From NCBI GenBank assembly GCA_022113835.1, contig JAILWY010000027.1, forward strand, positions 6,574,501-6,638,500: a DNA stretch of 64,000 bases, given 5' to 3'. The notes under the pieces are model-generated. The model had not been told where the DNA came from. It did not search any database and was given only the letters and a program-made list of their open reading frames with translations. Position numbers and translations under genes: made by a program. Source of the stretch: Atopsyche davidsoni. Taxonomy: Eukaryota; Arthropoda; Insecta; Trichoptera; Hydrobiosidae. Positions within the stretch are counted from its first letter, which is position 1; every line of letters begins with the position of its first letter. Of this stretch, positions 62,850 to 64,000 are shown piece by piece.

Positions 62850-63170
62850 GAATTAATTTTGATTCGGCGAGTCCTTGCAATGGACCCACGCGCCGTGTGC
62901 TGTGCAGCGCGCCCGCCCCGTCTCGCCAGCCAGCCGGTGCGAGTCGCGCGCGTTGAGGAATGCGGGCGGCGGGGCGGGGCGGGGGCGGGGGCGGGGCGGG
63001 GGCGACGCGGGGCAGGGCGGGGCGGGGCGGCGCGGGGCGGCGCGGGGCGTGGGCGCCGCGCGGCCTGAAACTTCGCGTGATACTTTGTACTCGCACATGT
63101 ATTTATAAGTGAGCTGAGGTCGCACCGTCGCGAGCAGGTGCCGTGCGGCCGAGCACTTTCAAACTGGATT
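62850..63170. other. GC island with GGGGCGGGGC tract
   Basis: The longest G-rich tract of the window (62962-63054), made of GGGGC/GGCGG units, within a CpG-rich island. The 161-codon minus-strand frame and its companions are Pro/Ala/Arg low complexity read from this tract. Candidate CpG-type promoter or regulatory island; many Sp/KLF-type GGGGCGGGG boxes. Confidence 0.45.
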
Positions 63171-63389
63171 AGATTTTTTAAATTATATAAAAAACGTACA
63201 AATTTTATGATGATTTCTACGTGGATGCGTATAAAAACAAAGTAACACATACTCTGAAATACCAGTAAATTAGTAAAAAGCAGATATTAAATATATATAT
63301 AAATACATTTATACGAGGTTGATATACCTTATACAGTTTTATAATAAATTCACATTCGTTAGTAGTTATGATTGGGTCGTTTAAATTTT

Positions 63390-63690
63390 TCGAAAAATCC
63401 TCGGGTCCTCGCTTTTCGTGCTTTCCTCGCACGTTTACGACGCTCCCGTCCGCCCCCGGGCCTCCCTCGCCATCCCCAACATGAAAATTTCATTTTGATT
63501 CTCCCCATAAACGCACGCTGATGAACACTAAGTGATTCTAGATGGACGGCCTCGCGCACTTCGAGGCTTTATCGCGCACACTTGCAAATTAACAGCAAAA
63601 CGGCAGTCGCCTGCACTAATTCAAATTTAATGCACCCGTGATTACTTTCACCGTCATACTCTACCCGAGCAATGAGACAACCGGGATTAT
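63390..63690. other. Moderately GC-rich block
   Basis: Complex CpG-containing sequence. The minus-strand 66-codon frame is Arg/Lys/Gly-rich without a domain. Confidence 0.3.
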
Positions 63691-64000
63691 GCACCAATTA
63701 AAACTTCAAAAAATACAAAACTGTGAAAAAAAAGTATAGTTAGTTTAAATAACAACCCCTCTCAGAGCTTATTCCAAAAAAGTGATTTTGAATTTGAAAA
63801 ATCATTTGCTCGTTTATTACACATACTGTGAATGAGCATACGTATGATAAAACGTAGAATGTATTAATATTTTCTATTGGTTAATATGCTGCATTAAAAT
63901 ATTAAGAGTTTAATTGATTTTTTTTTAAAGATTCATTCAAAATATACGACACAATGATACAATGAATAATGATAACAATAATATGAGCGTCTTTGGAGAG
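63691..64000. other. AT-rich non-coding DNA to window edge
   Basis: Nothing recognisable. Confidence 0.5.

Noticed and set aside
62765..63250. Longest open frame (161 codons, minus strand)
   Set aside because: It is stop-free because it crosses a GGGGC/GGCGG tract. The protein is Pro/Ala/Arg low complexity, and overlapping frames on both strands are equally open.

Overview
This is an AT-rich eukaryotic window (roughly one third G+C by eye). It shows no convincing protein-coding gene. Open frames are short, have no recognisable domains, and mostly lie in GC-rich islands or low-complexity repeats. TA microsatellites, decayed tRNA-promoter elements, small inverted-repeat elements and a possible LINE remnant, together with alternating AT-rich deserts and compact GC-rich blocks, suggest an insect, perhaps a lepidopteran. 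That assignment is an inference from texture; nothing here fixes the species.

Layout. From 1 to about 17.9 kb, AT-rich DNA is broken by GC-rich blocks of 150-450 bp, with a TA microsatellite at 4.03-4.18 kb and a duplicated repeat at 11.1-12.5 kb. At 17.9-18.6 kb a tRNA-derived element lies just upstream of the best gene-like signal: a GC-rich, TATA-less candidate promoter with an Inr-like TCAGT and a candidate non-coding first exon. That exon ends in a strong splice donor (AGG|GTAAGT) at 18598/18599 on the + strand. If real, much of the remaining 45 kb could be a first intron. From 20 to 36 kb, further GC blocks are interspersed with two copies of a small inverted-repeat element, three copies of a ~135-bp repeat, a possible LINE fragment and a second tRNA-like element with 66-bp inverted ends. 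From 37 to 64 kb, GC blocks become denser. Several contain full TGACGTCA sites, ATGGCCGCC (YY1/Pho-like) motifs and long G-runs. A perfect 216-bp inverted repeat containing two head-to-head tRNA-like modules is at 40.8-41.3 kb.

The most plausible overall reading is a regulatory desert or long intron of a developmentally regulated gene, with spaced candidate enhancers and some young and old transposon debris. The most unusual objects are the fold-back tRNA-like elements. Two copies share the same tail-inward architecture, so the palindrome is unlikely to be only an assembly artefact.
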